Notes under the pieces: generated by a model
Databases searched by the model: none
Told to the model about the DNA's origin: nothing
What the model saw: only the letters and a program-made list of their open reading frames with translations
Assembly (NCBI GenBank): GCA_905221605.1
Contig: CAJNDS010000491.1
Location: 830,977 to 894,976, forward strand
Length of the DNA: 64,000 bases
Reading direction: 5' to 3'
DNA from: Symbiodinium natans
Taxonomy: Eukaryota > Sar > Dinophyceae > Suessiales > Symbiodiniaceae
Made by a program: the position numbers and the translations under genes
Part shown: one piece after another, positions 39,896 to 51,224 of the stretch
How the letters are laid out: every line of letters starts with the position of its first letter
Numbering within the stretch: position 1 is the stretch's first letter

Positions 39896-40619
39896 GGGGC
39901 TGGTGGCGCCGCTTGGGTTCAGTGTCAGAACCTTTGACACCCAACGGCTCGACCGCCTGGCGCACACGTGCTCATCTTGCCAAGGCGTTCAGCAGTCAGC
40001 AGCCCCAGCTTTATACCTCGGCTGCACGTGGCGTGTGGTCAGGTCGCTGCTGCGCGCTCGGACGGCTTCGGGCTCTCACGTCACGGTCCCGACCCATCTT
40101 TTCCGCTCTAAGTAAGCGCACAGAGGGAGTGGGTTTTGGGGAGGGTGCGTCGGAGTAGAGCATTCGAGTAGTGCTGCACCATTGCGTTCAGGCCCTAACA
40201 AGCCTCAGCCCCAAACGAACCTTGAGCATGGTATGGTATTCTGAATCTTGCTGGACCCTCAACCCTAAAGCCTTAACACTCGGTTACTCGGGGCATGAAA
40301 CCTCAGTGACTGGAGGTTGGCCACTGACAGCAAGCACAGCTGAGCTGTGCCAGCCGGGCGTAGGGATGGTGGTTCAGGCTGTAATATAAGGGTCGGAATA
40401 ATTACGAATTAATTGTATTCCCTTCAGGGTCCCTTTATTGTTATACTCCAATATTCTCCTATTAAAACCCGATTCTAATCTTTAAGGTGCCTACATTAGG
40501 GCTTAGCGGTCCTCAAACCCGAAACCCTGGGAGCCGTCTTCCGCAGTTGCGTAGTTTTTTTGCCGGTCGGATCCGGAGGCTGAAAGGTTCCGCAAAAAGA
40601 AGCGTGTAAATGTATAAAT

Positions 40620-40660
40620 TTATGTATGTATGTATGTATGTATGTATGTATGTATGTATG
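40620..40660. repeat. (TATG)n microsatellite
   Basis: About ten TATG units, with ATGC and TATG runs continuing to 40706. Confidence 0.95.
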
Positions 40661-41005
40661 CACGTACGTATGTTTTTGTATGTCTGCATGCATGCATGTA
40701 TGTATGTGTATATAGGTACATACACATACTACAACGATATCTTTTGGTAACGAAGTATGTGCTGTAGGCTGTAAAGAATCTTAACTAGCACCTCAGCCCA
40801 CTAGAGGCGCATCACCCTCACCAACCCAAAACCCCAAAACCCTAGTTTCCGGAAACGCTTTGTCGGAAGTTTGTTTAGCCAAGCGTACTTCAGTGTTCTT
40901 TGGGGGTTAGGTGAGGTACGGCTTATACAGCTTGGGACCTGTGCCCGAAACCCTCAACCCTAAACCCTTTCGCAGCACAGTTTTTTGTACAAAGTTCCGG
41001 CGCAG

Positions 41006-41037
41006 CTCAAATGGGCCGCCAGAAAGAACTGCTTCAG
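41006..41037 (+). CDS. exon candidate, downstream coiled-coil gene
   Basis: It reads LKWAARKNCF(R). Acceptor GCGCAG^CTC, donor TTCAG^GATTTAG (GA), and it joins in phase to the next candidate. No family recognised. Confidence 0.5.
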
Positions 41038-41950
41038 GATTTAGGGTTTAGGGCTTAGGGTGCGCGGGGACGCTTGGCCGACCCACCGGCACTGTGGCAG
41101 ATGGGCTTGAAAACGCAGGGTTGAGGGTTAGGGTGTGGGGTTTCCCTCTCTGCTGATAAAAACCAGGACATATCCGATCAACTTCAGCTAGTAAGGAGAT
41201 GAGTTGGAGCCTCCACCCTGAACCTTAAACCCCCCCGGATGCCCACACAGAGAAGTTACTTCTCTTTCCCCTCTTACTCCCCCCCTTCCACCTCCCAACA
41301 CGTGTTTCCCTTTAGGCTCAAGATAGCCCCAAACCCTAATATTTCTTTATGCAAGCAATATGAAGGAATAATAATTTGCAATAATAACATGTTATTTTTT
41401 TGAGTATAATACCAGAATCTCTGGGCCGAGAGTTCTTTGCCAAGACAGCCGAGTCCGCTGACTCTTTGGACTCGCCTAAGGAGTATAAGCCCGGCAAGCC
41501 GTACATCTCAAACCCCTTCCCCCCCCCCCACAAGTGGCTACTGGCTTGTAGGATGCAGGAGTCTTCTGAGAATACTTCCAGATACCCCTAAACCCTAAAC
41601 CCTTGGACCCGACGGGTTCAGGGGTTCAACTATGTCACAGCCGATGTCCCTATGTGCTAATTTGTACATTTCGGGTTTAGGATTGGGTTTATTGGGGTTT
41701 GGGGTTTTGGGCTTAGGGAAGTTTAGGGTTTGGAGTTTAGGGTTTATGATTTGGGGTTTGGAATTTGGGGTTAACGGTGGGCGCATTGGGGCGGGCGCTT
41801 GTGGTTTCCACCAAAGCCACAGAGGCTACCAGTGCTATCTGGTTGCGATTCCTGAGCCCGAAGCGCTCGAACCCTTAAACCCTGATCCCTGTAACCCTAA
41901 ACCCTTAACCCTTAAACCCTAAACCGGAGTCAAGTCGGGTTGCTGACGAG

Positions 41951-41978
41951 GGCTCACGTTGAAAAACTTCGTTGCCTG
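41951..41978 (+). CDS. exon candidate, coiled-coil gene
   Basis: It reads AHVEKLRCL. Acceptor ACGAG^GGCT, donor CCTG^GCAGGA (GC), phase 2 to phase 0, fitting both neighbours. Confidence 0.55.
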
Positions 41979-42338
41979 GCAGGAGCCTGTGGCCTGTAGC
42001 TGACTGAGTCGTCAATTTCAGAATTTTTCGGCTCAGGCCTAGTTACCCAACGGGCAGCAGAAAGTTGAGGGTTTAGGGAGTTTAGGGTTTAGGGTTTACG
42101 GAGTTGAGGGTTCAGGGAGTTGAGGGTTTAGGGAGTTTAGGGTTTAGGATCCACCCCCCTGACTCACCCCCCCCGGAGCTGTCAGGGAGTGGAATGGGGA
42201 AGGTCCTGTCCCTCACAGAACCACGCGTACCCTACACCTTATACACCCTAAACCCTAAACCCTAAACCCCAGAAAGTCAGCTTGAAATTCCACACTCCGC
42301 CTCCGGCGCTCCGGCGCACGCCTAGGTTCGTCCCACAG

Positions 42339-42365
42339 GAGTGGGTCCACGAAGGCACGCAGGAG
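42339..42365 (+). CDS. exon candidate, coiled-coil gene
   Basis: It reads EWVHEGTQE. Acceptor CCACAG^GAG, donor GGAG^GCCGGG (GC). The (TTTATAGGG)n array follows shortly after. Confidence 0.62.
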
Positions 42366-42389
42366 GCCGGGCCTGGGGTTTAGGGTTTA

Positions 42390-42630
42390 GGGTTTATAGG
42401 GTTTATAGGGTTTATAGGGTTTATAGGGTTTATAGGGTTTATAGGGTTTATAGGGTTTATAGGGTTTATAGGGTTTATAGGGTTTATAGGGTTTATAGGG
42501 TTTATAGGGTTTATAGGGTTTATAGGGGGTTTATAGGGTTTATAGGGTTTATAGGGTTTATAGGGTTTATAGGGTTTATAGGGTTTATAGGGTTTATAGG
42601 GTTTATAGGGTTTATAGGGTTTATAGGGTT
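42390..42630 (+). repeat. (TTTATAGGG)n 9-bp array
   Basis: About 26 units of the 9-mer TTTATAGGG, one unit with extra G's (42526). The same variant occurs on the other strand at 51968-52036. Confidence 0.97.
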
Positions 42631-43043
42631 TAGGGCTTAGGGTTTTTTAGGGTTTTCGGGTTTTGGGGTTTTGGGGTTTTTGGGTTTGTAGGGTTCGGGG
42701 TTGAACGCCCTACCGGAACCTTTTGTAAGATCCCCCTACACGCCCTTTGCCAACACCCCCAACCCCTACACCCTGAACCCTAAACCTTGGACTTGAGCCC
42801 AAGAAAACCCCAGATCCGTGATGCACCCACAAGGACGTAGATTTCAATTACCCATAGCAGTACTTTTGGGGACGAGAATCTCCATCTCGACTTTCGAATT
42901 TCGTAAGCGAAACTTTAGTAAGAGGCTTGGCGTTCAAGGATGCTGGATTTACTGTGGAAGGCTGAGGGGCTAGGCCCTTCAATCAACCGGGTACCTTGCC
43001 CTGAAGTGAACCCTAAACCCTAAACCCTAAGATTCCCACACAG

Positions 43044-43100
43044 GTCCGCCAAGGCAGTCCTTTGTGGGCGGCCGAAGTAAGCCTACTCAAGCGGTGCGAG
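43044..43100 (+). CDS. exon candidate, coiled-coil gene
   Basis: It reads VRQGSPLWAAEVSLLKRCE. Acceptor CACAG^GTC, donor GCGAG^GAGAGG (GA). Confidence 0.72.
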
Positions 43101-43249
43101 GAGAGGGGAACTAAGGGTTTAGGGTTTAGGGTTTAGACCCAAGACCCCAACCAAACGAACAAGCAAACCCTAAACCCCAACACCCTGAATTCTGGACCCT
43201 TAACCCCAGAACCTAAACCCTCCTAAACCCGAAACGACCCACCAACCTC

Positions 43250-43251
<2 letters not shown>

Positions 43252-43296
<45 letters not shown>
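43252..43296. repeat. poly-C tract
   Basis: 45 consecutive C; read on the minus strand it makes a poly-Gly ORF. Confidence 0.98.
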
Positions 43297-43297
<1 letters not shown>

Positions 43298-43843
43298 CAG
43301 CCGGAGGCTCTAAATCCCAAGTCCTGAACCCCAATCAGCCCAACCCAAAAATCCCGAATCCCAAACCACAATTCCCAAACCCTACATCTAAGCCTGACTA
43401 TGCACCCTAAATAACCCCAAACCCAAATTAAGCCCGAAGCCCTGAACCCCAACCCTGCAAACTCCAAGCCCTCAACCCGAAACCCCTAGAAACCCGAAAC
43501 CCTAAACCCTACACTCTAAACCCTAAACCCCTAAAACCTCAACCCTTAAACGCTAAACCCTAAACCCCTACAGACCCTAAAGCCTAAACCCCTACAAACC
43601 CTTTTCCCTAAACCCGAAACCCTAAACCCAAAACCCTTCCAAGAGAACCCTAGACCCTAAACCCAAAACGCCTACAAGCCCTAAACCTTACTTAGCCAAT
43701 AGTTGAACTTCAAACTTTTTGGGTTTCCTTATTTAGTAGGAACAGTAAAGCTTAACCTTCTATCTTTTGGTCTAGAGAAGTAAGAAACCCCAAACCCTAA
43801 ACCCTAAACCCTAAACCCTAAGCCCAAGAGATCTCATGGGCAG

Positions 43844-43910
43844 GCGATCTCCGCTGCCGAAGCTGCCGATCTCGAGGCGAAGGCCAAGGAGCAGAGAGAG
43901 GCGAACAAGG
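43844..43910 (+). CDS. exon candidate, coiled-coil gene
   Basis: It reads AISAAEAADLEAKAKEQR then EANK. Charged, Ala/Glu/Lys-rich, strongly coiled-coil-like. Acceptor GGCAG^GCG; the donor GT is the first dinucleotide of the adjoining GTTTAGGG repeat. Confidence 0.8.
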
Positions 43911-44340
43911 GTTTAGGGTTTCGGGTTTAGGGTTTAGGGTTTGGGGTTTAGGGTTTGGGGTTTAGGGTTTGGGGTTTAGGGTTTGGGGTTTAGGGTTTAG
44001 GGTTTCGGGTTTCGGGTGTAGGGTTTCGGGTTTCGGGTTTAGGGTTTCGGGTTCGGGGTTAGCGTGTTTAGGGTTTGGGGTTTTGGGTTCAGGGTTTGGG
44101 GTTTATGGTTTAGCGTTTGGGGTTAGGGTTTCTGTTTTTTTGTTTTTTAGGTTTTGGAGTTTTGGCTTTTCAAGTTTGGGATTTAGGGTTTGGGGTTTAG
44201 GGTTAGTGGTTAGGGGTTGAGGGTTTCGGGCTTCGGGTTTAGGGTTTGGGGTTTAGGGTTTGGGGTTCAGGGTTTAGGGTCTAGGTTTTGGGGGGGTTTA
44301 GGGTTTGAGGTTTCAGTGTTTCGGGCGTCTCGCCGCGCAG

Positions 44341-44375
44341 CGGCAGTTAAACTCATGAGCGCGAAGAAGCGCGCG
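44341..44375 (+). CDS. exon candidate, coiled-coil gene
   Basis: It reads (A)AVKLMSAKKRA, continuing the charged helix in the right phase. Acceptor CGCGCAG^CGG, donor GCGCG^GAGTTC (GA). Confidence 0.7.
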
Positions 44376-44611
44376 GAGTTCACCCTAAACCCGATCATCT
44401 CAGCGCTAAGCCACAAGCCCTGGAGCGGTTGGTTTAGGGCTTAGGGTTTAGGTTTGTGGGTTTTGGGTTTTGGGTTTAGGGGATTCTGGGGCTTAACGTT
44501 GAGGATCCCAGAGGGTAGTTGTCCTAAGGGTCGTTAGGTCCCCCTAAACCCTAAACCCTAAACCGGTTGGTCTTGATGGAACATGGGTTCTCGGGCACAC
44601 CCACTGATGGC

Positions 44612-44728
44612 TGCAAGTGCCTTGGGGACGACATGAACCCTAAAGTTGGGATCATATACCCTGTACTACTAGAATTCCTATTAAGGCAATATGAAGCATA
44701 AACCCTGTTAGAGTTCATTTCATCTTGA
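44612..44728. mobile_element. MITE family 5, shorter copy
   Basis: CTTGGGGACGACATGAACCC, GGATCATATACCCTGTACTA, TTCCTATTAAGGCAATATGAA and GAGTTCATTTC match the first copy in order. Confidence 0.65.
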
Positions 44729-44939
44729 AGGATATGGAGATGAAGCCACTTGAGGGCGTTTTGTGGTTTCAGGGGTTTTGGGATTGGCAGTAGGCTGGGG
44801 GGAACCTGGCCCTGACACCCCTTCGTTTGAACCCATGTCGTGTTGAAAACCCTAAACCCCAAACCCCAAACCCTAAACCCTAAATCCCAAACCCCAAACC
44901 CCAAACCCCCAACCCCAAACCCTAAACCCTAAACCCTAG

Positions 44940-45007
44940 GTGGCCGCGACCATCGCATCGATGGAGTCCACCCCAGGTGTGCAGGCCTCCATCTCGGGGC
45001 TAAAGGG
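44940..45007 (+). CDS. exon candidate, coiled-coil gene
   Basis: It starts VAATIASMESTPGVQASI and continues SGLKG. Acceptor CCTAG^GTG, GC donor at 45008. Open, non-repetitive and in phase 0 with the preceding exon. Confidence 0.75.
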
Positions 45008-45508
45008 GCTCGGGGTTTAGGGTTTAGGGCTAGGGTTTAGGGTATAGGGTTTAGGGTTTAGGGTAGGGTTTAGGGTATAGGGTTTAGGGTTTGGGGTTTG
45101 GGGCTTGGGGCTTGGGGCTTAGGGTTTAGGGTCTAGGGTTTGGGTTTGCGGGTTTGGGGGGGTTTAGGGTTTAGGGTTTACGGTTTGGGCTTGAGGGTTT
45201 GGGGTTTAGGGTTTCGGGTTTAGGGTTTAGGGTTTGGGCTTGAGGGTTTGGGGTTTAGGGTTTCGGGTTTAGAGTTTGAGGGTTGGGGTTTAGGGTTTAG
45301 GGTCTTGGTGTTTAGGGTTTGGGGTTTTGGGGCATAGGCTTTTCGGGTTTAGAGTTTTGGGGTCTTGGGGAGTTTGAGGGTTTTGGGGTTTGAGGGTTTT
45401 GGGGTTTGGGGTTTGGGGGCTTGAGGGCTTTACACCCTCAAAAGGGCCGTTAAGGGAGGTTCATGAGGGGTAGGTACCTAGGGAAATTGGGAAGCTTACG
45501 GGGTGTAA

Positions 45509-45581
45509 AACCTACTTGGAGGCTGTTTTGACTTCATACGTATAGACCCTACTTACGAGGGCAAAAGGGCTTCCAAGTAAA
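45509..45581. mobile_element. small inverted-repeat element (TACTTGGAGGC...GCTTCCAAGTA)
   Basis: TACTTGGAGGCTGTTTTGAC at the left and AAAAGGGCTTCCAAGTA at the right. Related right ends (AGAGGGCTTCCGAGTA, AAAAGGGCTTCCAAGCA) and ACCCGACTTATAGCAAG/ACCCGACCTACCAAGTA occur at 7700-7745 and 21745-21786. Confidence 0.6.
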
Positions 45582-46656
45582 CCCTACGCCCTAAACCCTG
45601 GGGCTTTCGTTTTTGATCTCTTGGGGTTTATGGTTTTGGGGATTTGAGGGTTTCAGGGCTTTTCCGGCTTTTTGTGGCTTGAAAAGTCTGGGTCTCGAGT
45701 TACTTGTGCAATAGGATCGTAGAAAGCCCAAGATAGCATTCTAGGGTTTAGGGTTTTCGGGTTTAGAGTTTAGGGTTTAGGGTGGGCCTCTTGGGATATT
45801 TTGTATTTGTCTGTGGAAGGGGATCCTTATTTTGAAGTCTTCTTCAGATGGCTTTAGGGGCCTCTTAATCGTCGCAAGGGGAGTATAGAATCAGTATAGA
45901 ATCGCAGGGAGTATCGTCACTTCTTCTGTTGTTCATGTCTTCCACAACAGCGCGTGATGCCCCACGGCGAAGCACCTGGAATAAATCATACGCGGAAACT
46001 CGCGAGGGAGAATGCCTGCAACGACAAATTCGCGCACGTATGAAATAGAGTTTTACTACTGTTCTGGGTGAGTATACAGTGTACAGTTGGTTCCTTGTAA
46101 AAAAGTCAACTATGGCGTGGCGAGGGAGTCCAAGTAGCCTACGTCCATCGTTTTCTGGGTTTAGGGTTGATATTCTGCCAAAAACGTTTCTACACTTTCA
46201 GAGAGTTGAGCGTTCGGGTTTGCCATGAGTCACCTTGCGGTGGGTTCTGTGAAGCCTTTAAGTGCACCACAGCCCTACGCCCCGAAGCCATAACATCCCG
46301 AAGCCCCAACACCCTTCAAGCCCCAATCGCCAAAACCCCAACACCCTCAAACCCCAAGACCCCTAAAGGCCCAAATCCCCGAAGCCCCAAAACCCTTAAA
46401 CCCTAAAAGCCCCAAAGCCCGAAATGACAACCCTGCACCCTAAACCCGAAAGCCCTTAAACCCTAAAGCTTTAACAGCCTGATCTCTCAAAGCCTAAAGC
46501 CCTCAACCCTCGTCCCAAGACCCTTCAAAGAAGCCTTCAGCACATGAATTTGGGGTTACGCCAAAGCCCCCTAAACCATAAACCCTAAACCCTATACAGC
46601 CCCGAAGCCCTCACCCTACACCCTAAACCCTACACCCTAAACCCTAAACCCTAAAC

Positions 46657-46702
46657 TCTATACCCTATACCCTATACCCTATACCCTATACCCTATACCC
46701 TA
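46657..46702 (+). repeat. (CCCTATA)n variant array
   Basis: Six to seven CCCTATA units next to ordinary CCCTAAA units. Confidence 0.93.
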
Positions 46703-47304
46703 AACCCCAACCCTATACCCTGAACCAGAAACCCCAAAGCCGTAAACCCCAAACCAGGCAGACACCCTCGAGCGTCACCCTGCAGCCGGCGTTGGGGCGT
46801 GATACTGTCTGCCCCAGCAGACCGAATTCTCAATAGGGTTTAGGGCTTAAGTTTGAGGGTTTTGGTATTTAGGAGACCCCATGGGTTTCTTATGGTTCGG
46901 GGTTGGGTTTAGGGCGCTTTTTCATGTTTTTTTACAAAAGCCAAGCAAACAAACGAACAACAAAATACAAGCGTGTCCTTTCTTTCCTCTAGGGACCCTG
47001 AGCCCAGTTCAGGGTTTAGGGTTTAGGCTTTAGGGTTTAGGGTTTAGGGTATAGGGTATAGGGTTTAGGGTTAACGATTCAACCACCGCACTGGGAGGTT
47101 TAGGGCCAGTTTCCTTCTAAACAAGCCTAAGCCTGTAGTGTTCTAGACTTCAGAACCCTAAACCCGAAACCCTAAACCCCAAACCCTGTAAGGCGCATAA
47201 ACCCACTGAACCCTAGAGCCCTAAACCCTAAAACCCTATAAACCATATAATCCCGATAAGTTCCATAAACCCTATTATAGAACCTACACCTCATACAAAA
47301 AGAA

Positions 47305-47336
47305 GCGGAGCTGCAGGATGCGCGCCTCAGGCCCTG
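47305..47336 (+). CDS. weak exon candidate
   Basis: Open as EAELQDARLR, ending CTCAG^GCCCTG (GC donor). Charged and repeat-free, between a CCCTATAAACC run and a TTTAGGG array. No family. Confidence 0.4.
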
Positions 47337-47577
47337 TCCACCCTGAAGAACACTTTAATGTTTACGGTTTAGGGTTTAGGGTTTTAGGGTTTAGGGTTTA
47401 GGGTTTAGGGTTTAGGGTTTGCTGTGACATGGCGCAGAAGCTGTGGATGTTGGGATGCAGACTAGCTTCGAAAGCTTCGTCAAAGAATCGCCGGCCCGAT
47501 TTCTGGAGGGCCATCTAACACTTCATCCCACCCCTCGCGGTCTCGTGCGAAAAATGCCACCCTAACGCAGTCCGTTT

Positions 47578-47675
47578 ATAATATAATATGGTATAATACA
47601 ATAGAATAGAATAGAATATAATATAGTAGAATATGAAACAATACAATATAGAATATAGTATCATAATAGTATAAG
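47578..47675. repeat. AT-rich TAATA/TAGAA tract
   Basis: Degenerate ATAATATAGA units, very unlike the neighbouring 50 percent GC sequence; it may mark an inserted element. Confidence 0.75.
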
Positions 47676-47869
47676 GTTTAGGCCTAAACTCAAGTCAATC
47701 GCCTGGTTCCAGGGGTACCCCGGCAGGCCCATACTGTGGCGAGGGGTCCGGGACCCCCGGGCCTGGTGATTACTTAATTACGGGACTAATGAGTGCTGGT
47801 CTCGAGAGACACTGTTTTAGGGTTTGGGGTTTAGGGGTTAGGGGTTTAGGGTTTAGGGTTTACCGGGCC

Positions 47870-47955
47870 CATCATGGGTGCTGTCGACCGCCGAGCTGTG
47901 GGAGACGGGCGCAGCGCCATCAAGGTCGAGGCGCTTAGGCGCCGCCCCCGTCACT
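47870..47955 (+). other. exon-like island, similar to 60500-60585
   Basis: Coding-like GC-rich block with GAGCTGTGGGAGACGGGCG and GTCGAGGCGCTTAGGCGCCG. Both parts recur, diverged, at 60500-60585. Two frames are open (GAVDRRAVGDGRSAIK and TAELWETGAAPS), so frame is undecided; a GT donor CAAG^GTCGAG lies inside. Confidence 0.5.
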
Positions 47956-49392
47956 GTAGGGGTAACGTTAGAGTTTAGGGTTTAGGGTTTAGGTTTTAGG
48001 GTTGGGGGCTATGCCCTGAAATCCTCACCTCTGCACCTCAGCACCCCAACGCGGCAACGTAGGAGTTTTCTTCCTCATCTCCCAATGTGGAAGCGTTTCA
48101 CCCGTTGCTGATGGTTTAGGGTTCAGGGTTTAGGGTTCAGGGTTTGGGTTTCGGGTTTCGGGTGGTCTGAGCACCCCCACAGTGGAGGACAAAGCAGCGC
48201 TGGGGAGGCCTGTTTGTACCCAAGTTGAGCGTTCGGGTTTGAGATTTGGAGCTTCCAAGTTCGATGCCTTACCTGTGTATGCCCTTAGCCCAGCACTAGA
48301 TACTACACACACTTGGCCAGGAGCTTTAAAGTATTTTAAGTAGGGCCGCAAGAAATTCCCCTAACTGGGTTTGTAGCCAAACATCTCCCAAGCTACCATA
48401 CTGGCAAGGACTGTTTCTGTGGCCCTCGACTGACTCTAAGCAAAAAGTCCCGTTTCGGGACACATAAGTATATGGCCCCGAAACCCTAAGCCATTAAGCC
48501 CTGAGCCGTAAGCCCAAAGGCCTAAGCCCTAAGCCCTAAAACCCTAAACCCTACCCGACAAGGGGCTTTACTTCAGGGCAACACCCGCCCCCACCTGCTG
48601 GTAGGTTGGTGCAACATGTTGCTTGTTCGCCTCCAATGCTTTGAAATCCGAGCAGCCGGTACAATGCCTGGCGTCCGTCCACACGGACGTGGGTCCCAAC
48701 CTTCATTGTTTGTGGCTTAAAGTTTAGGGTATGGGGTTTAGGGCAAGGATTTGGGGTTGAGGCTTAAGGGTCATGGTTGCTTCTGGGTTGTTCGAGGGGC
48801 AAAGGGTTCAGGGCTTTGGGCTTGAGGGCTTGAGGGCTTGGGGGTTAGGGTTTCGGGTTTAGAGTTTGAGGGTTGGGGTTTAGGGTTTAGGGTCTCTGAG
48901 TCTGTGGCTTAGGGGGAAGTATGTCGTGGGGACTGGAGTGTTCACACAGGTGTGGGGTGTGGCCTCGGAGTTGCGTCCTAAACCTCTACGACCTAAACCC
49001 TTAAACCCGAATTAAACCCTAAACCCTAGTTAAACCCTAAAACTAAAACATAATGAAACCCTAATTCAGCCCTCAACCCTGATTAAACCCTAATTATTTA
49101 ACCCCAAACCCCAATTAAACCCTCATTCAATCCTCAACCCTGAACTCTAAACTCTAAACTCTAAACTCTAAACTCTAGACCCAACATTGTCTCTTAAACC
49201 GAAGCCCCGTTAAACTAGGCCCCGGAGTAGGCCCTTACCTCGTTTTTAGGGTTTGGGTTCCCTTGTACTTCTCTTAAAACCAAAAAGGGTACCCTTGTTA
49301 TTCCTAGGCTACTCCTGGGTCTAGCCCCTTAAACAGGAAGGCAAGGAACTGCCACGTCGTTTGAGCACCAGCTGGCACTTGCTCGCCCGCAG

Positions 49393-49449
49393 GGGCAGCC
49401 GTAATTCGCCGCAAGATGCAACAAGCACTTGGGCTGTCTTTCCGTGCAG
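49393..49449 (+). CDS. exon candidate
   Basis: It reads AAVIRRKMQQALGLSFRA. Acceptor CCCGCAG^GGG. It joins in phase to the exon at 50073. The direct repeat GCAG is present at both ends of the intron between them. Confidence 0.68.
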
Positions 49450-50072
49450 AAAAAGGGGTTTTTGGGTTTAGGGTTTTGGGGTTTAGGGTTTAGGGTTTAG
49501 TTCGCTGATGGACGGGCTGGAACTGAACTCTGGGGTTTGTTTGGGTATATAAGGTCTTACCAAATCCTCAAATAGGAGTCTTCTGTCAGCTAAAGAGGGC
49601 GCCAGATTGGGGCGTCATGCAGGGCTTAGGGTTCTAAGTGGCCTGTGCTAGTGTTGTTGATCATGGTCGCATATGGCGACATGGACCAACCACAAAATGG
49701 CCCCTTGAGCAATCGTAGTTTCCTGTTGGCGTTTTTGGGCGTGGGTGTCAACCTTACTACCCAACAAACACCTCATACGTACCTTGCATAGTCACATAGT
49801 CCCTACAAGTATCCCCAGACAAGCCCCTACAGAATCCCAAGGAGCCCTAATTGCACCTCCTGAAGAAACATGAAAGTGCCCTGGCCCACCCAAATGTGTT
49901 TGAAAGCAGACCCAAAAGCCCTGAACTAGAGAACCCAGAGCCCTAGACCCTCAGCCCCAAAGCCCCAAAACCCCGAAGCCACGAGCCTTAAACCCCTGAG
50001 CCCTAAACCCTAAACCCTAAACCCTAAAACCTAAACCCGAGCCGCCACTTGCAAAGCTGAGCCCTCCCGCAG

Positions 50073-50133
50073 CTGAATTTGTGCTGGTAGAACTTGTTCT
50101 GGCCTCCCTCGGCCGGCCAGCATCCTTATACAG
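50073..50133 (+). CDS. exon candidate
   Basis: It reads (A)EFVLVELVLASLGRPASLY(R), a hydrophobic helix then a basic turn. Acceptor CCCGCAG^CTG, donor ATACAG^GTGTGG (GT). No family recognised. Confidence 0.7.
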
Positions 50134-50631
50134 GTGTGGGCCCCCAGGTAGGGTTTAGGGCTTAGGGCTTAGGGCTTCGGGCTTAGGGCTTCGGGCTTAG
50201 GGCTTAGGGCTTAGGGCTTAGGGTTTAGGGTTTAGGGTTTAGGGTTTAGGGCCCAGGACATTCCGAAGATGTTGGAGTTTGGGGTATTTCGGATGGCATA
50301 AGGGGTTTAGTGTTTGCGGTTTGTTTTGGGTTTGGGGTTTGGGATTTAGGGTTTAGGGTTTAGGGCTAGCGGCTGAATCCCAAAGCCTATACCAGGGCCC
50401 TAACCTAAACCCTGCGGCGCTTGAGCGGTTGGGCGGTGAGGGAAGGTTGGCTGATCTAAACAGGAGGGCTTCGCCTGTTTTAGGTTTAGTGTTTAGGGTT
50501 TAGTTAGGGCTAAGCGCTTCGGAGAATACTTTAATCCTGCTGAGGGCCAGGGTAAGCAATGGCATTCGGTGGCTTGAAGGCATAGGGTTTATAGGTTGTG
50601 CAGAATTTGCCGGTTCCTGCCACTTAGGGCT

Positions 50632-50755
50632 CTAAATATGGTGACCTCCTTTCAAGGGTTCTGATGTATGGGCCCTTAATTTGTGTAGGGTATGTGGGGG
50701 GGGGGGGTTACCCCTTTAAAGGGCCCATATTAAGGCACCATGTAACTACCCTTAG
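50632..50755. mobile_element. MITE family 4
   Basis: CAAGGGTTCTGATGTATGGGC, GTAGGGTATGTGGGG, AAAGGGCCCATATTAAGG and ACCATGTAACTACCC. A poly-G run of 11 lies in the loop. Confidence 0.72.
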
Positions 50756-51224
50756 ACCTCCCCTAAACCCTAAAGCCAAACCCTAAACCCTACGCCCTTA
50801 ACCGCCTGGTACCCCCCTAAACCCTAAACCCTAAACCCTAAACCCTAAACCCTAAACTACCCTACATGGAGTTCCTGCGTCTCTGGGGTTGGTCGTCTCT
50901 TCGGGATTTGGGGTGGAGGGAGCATTTGAAGCTCCCGCCTGCCAAGACTTGCCTCTAAATCGGTGCAGGGTTTAGGGTTCAAGGTTCAGGGTTCAGGGTT
51001 TAGGCTTTAGGGTTTAGGGTTTAGGGTTTAGGGTTTACCCTCTTACTCTTTTTTTTTCTCGCTATGGGTTTCCTTGTACAGCAGCCAACTCAAAAACAGG
51101 TGCCCTACTGGCCCCTTGCTGCGAATCCGAGCTTGGGGCTACCCAAACCCTAAACCCTAAACCCTAAACCCTAAACCCTAGAGTTGCCCAAGATTATCCA
51201 TTCAATCAAAACCTGCCCCTACAC

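Larger units (their letters stand above)
38885..41005. other. 3' flank of helicase gene and probable intergenic region
   Basis: A short TTTAGGG array (38887-38945) is followed by 1.2 kb (38946-40160) almost free of telomere-like repeats, the longest such stretch in the window. It has a poly-G run at 39831-39895 and open frames on both strands (for example 39903-40115 plus and 39462-39169 minus), none of a known family. 40160-41000 has a (TATG)n run and little else. Promoter or first exon of the next gene may lie here; no TATA box or other element is recognised with confidence. Confidence 0.5.
45008..47305. other. mostly intronic or intergenic repeats
   Basis: Degenerate TTTAGGG/TTTGGGG units to 45420, a small inverted-repeat element (45509), non-repetitive AT-rich sequence 45800-46150, then CCC-rich degenerate repeats. 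One weak exon-like island lies at 46758-46795 (QTPSSVTLQ after CCAG^G). Confidence 0.45.

Noticed and set aside
41400-41591. 63-codon ORF beginning at 41400 (SLGREFFAKTAESADSLD)
   Set aside because: Protein-like and repeat-free, but splice borders and phase do not fit the neighbouring exon candidates; both strands are open, so it was not called.
42341-42640. 99-codon YRVYRV/FIGFIG ORF
   Set aside because: Translation of the 9-bp TTTATAGGG array; 9 being a multiple of 3 keeps all frames open.
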